Source: Acidobacteriota bacterium (GTDB lineage: Bacteria; Acidobacteriota; Vicinamibacteria; Vicinamibacterales; JAFNAJ01). Taken from it: DNA of 5,895 nucleotides. Shown piece by piece: positions 5,775-5,895 of the stretch. Below the pieces are notes generated by a model. It did no database searches and was not told the DNA's origin. It saw only the letters and a program-made list of their open reading frames with translations. The stretch's first letter is position 1; every line of letters begins with the position of its first letter. The translations under genes and the position numbers were made by a program. Location: positions 1-5,895 of the forward strand of contig JAFNAJ010000196.1 of the NCBI GenBank assembly GCA_017860085.1, written 5' to 3'.

Positions 5775-5895
5775 CTACATTCCGGTAGGCATCGGTCGCT
5801 GTTGCGGCTGAGGCTTGGGCAGCGGCTTGCGCGGCAGCTTCTCGTCGCGATTGGCGGTGTGGTAGACGAACGACGCAACGATCACCGCGTTCTTC
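5775..5895 (-). CDS. C-terminal tail of a convergent gene, possibly a secreted M28-type peptidase (5' part missing)
   Basis: The minus strand from the window edge is open for 39 codons to a TAG at 5777-5775. The sequence begins KNAVIVASFVYHTANRDEKL and continues with PRKPLPKPQP and a short Gln/Pro-rich end. An alanine/valine-rich helix, then N-R-D-E-K-L-P-R-K-P-L-P, resembles from memory the C-terminal tails of exported M28-family metallopeptidases in acidobacterial-type genomes. None of the catalytic domain is in the window, so the family call is tentative; that it is coding is better supported, by the GC-rich third positions and compositional sense of this frame. It converges on malQ, with about 170 nt between the two stops. 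It is too short to have a start in the window. Confidence 0.5.
   Translation of the reverse strand, partial: KNAVIVASFVYHTANRDEKLPRKPLPKPQPQQRPMPTGM

Noticed and set aside
5590..5811. Small plus-strand open frame (73 codons) after malQ
   Set aside because: It starts inside the tandem repeat, has no good ribosome site, is Arg-rich, and overlaps the end of the convergent minus-strand gene.
4235..5878. 547-codon open frame on the minus strand opposite malQ
   Set aside because: It lies across a well-supported GH77 gene and has low-complexity Arg/Ala composition. The tandem repeat also appears in it as an obvious duplicated segment.
1..5895. Search for mobile elements, CRISPR repeats, tRNA or rRNA genes, or a defence or retron-like system
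   Set aside because: No transposase motif, no regularly spaced repeats and no RNA gene signature were seen. Nearly all sequence is accounted for by ordinary metabolic and peptidase genes.

Overview
The window is very GC-rich with strongly GC-biased third codon positions. Its gene content fits a soil-type high-GC bacterium. The combination of a secreted M16 peptidase pair, a PLP aminotransferase of this type, an MalQ and a possible M28-like peptidase tail makes me lean to Acidobacteriota (Vicinamibacteria-like). That assignment is inference from protein style, not from any marker gene.

Layout: (1) Positions 1-2761, minus strand, hold a two-gene M16 zinc-peptidase operon. The upstream gene (1340-2761) is a secreted peptidase with an intact HLFEH zinc motif. 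After a 20-nt gap comes its partner (1319 down to the window edge, 3' end missing), which has a signal peptide but a degenerate zinc motif. Together they look like the active and inactive halves of a heteromeric M16B protease. (2) Positions 2762-2843 are a short divergent promoter region with two compact inverted repeats whose centres are 31 bp apart, flanking the only AT-rich stretch. (3) Positions 2844-5605, plus strand, hold a class I/II PLP aminotransferase translationally coupled (ATGA overlap) to malQ, a GH77 4-alpha-glucanotransferase. (4) Positions 5573-5629 carry a perfect 28-bp tandem duplication that supplies the present malQ stop codon, followed by a GC-rich stem-loop. (5) At 5775-5895, minus strand, is the last 39 codons of a convergent gene, tentatively the C-terminus of a secreted M28-type peptidase.

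Functionally the left half is periplasmic or extracellular proteolysis and the right half is cytoplasmic metabolism (transamination plus maltodextrin/glycogen remodelling), with a second peptidase gene approaching from the right. I see no mobile element, CRISPR array, tRNA or rRNA, and no clearly novel multi-gene system. The points most worth a second look are the dyad pair in the divergent promoter, the stop-creating duplication in malQ, and the non-canonical substrate-site residue in the aminotransferase.
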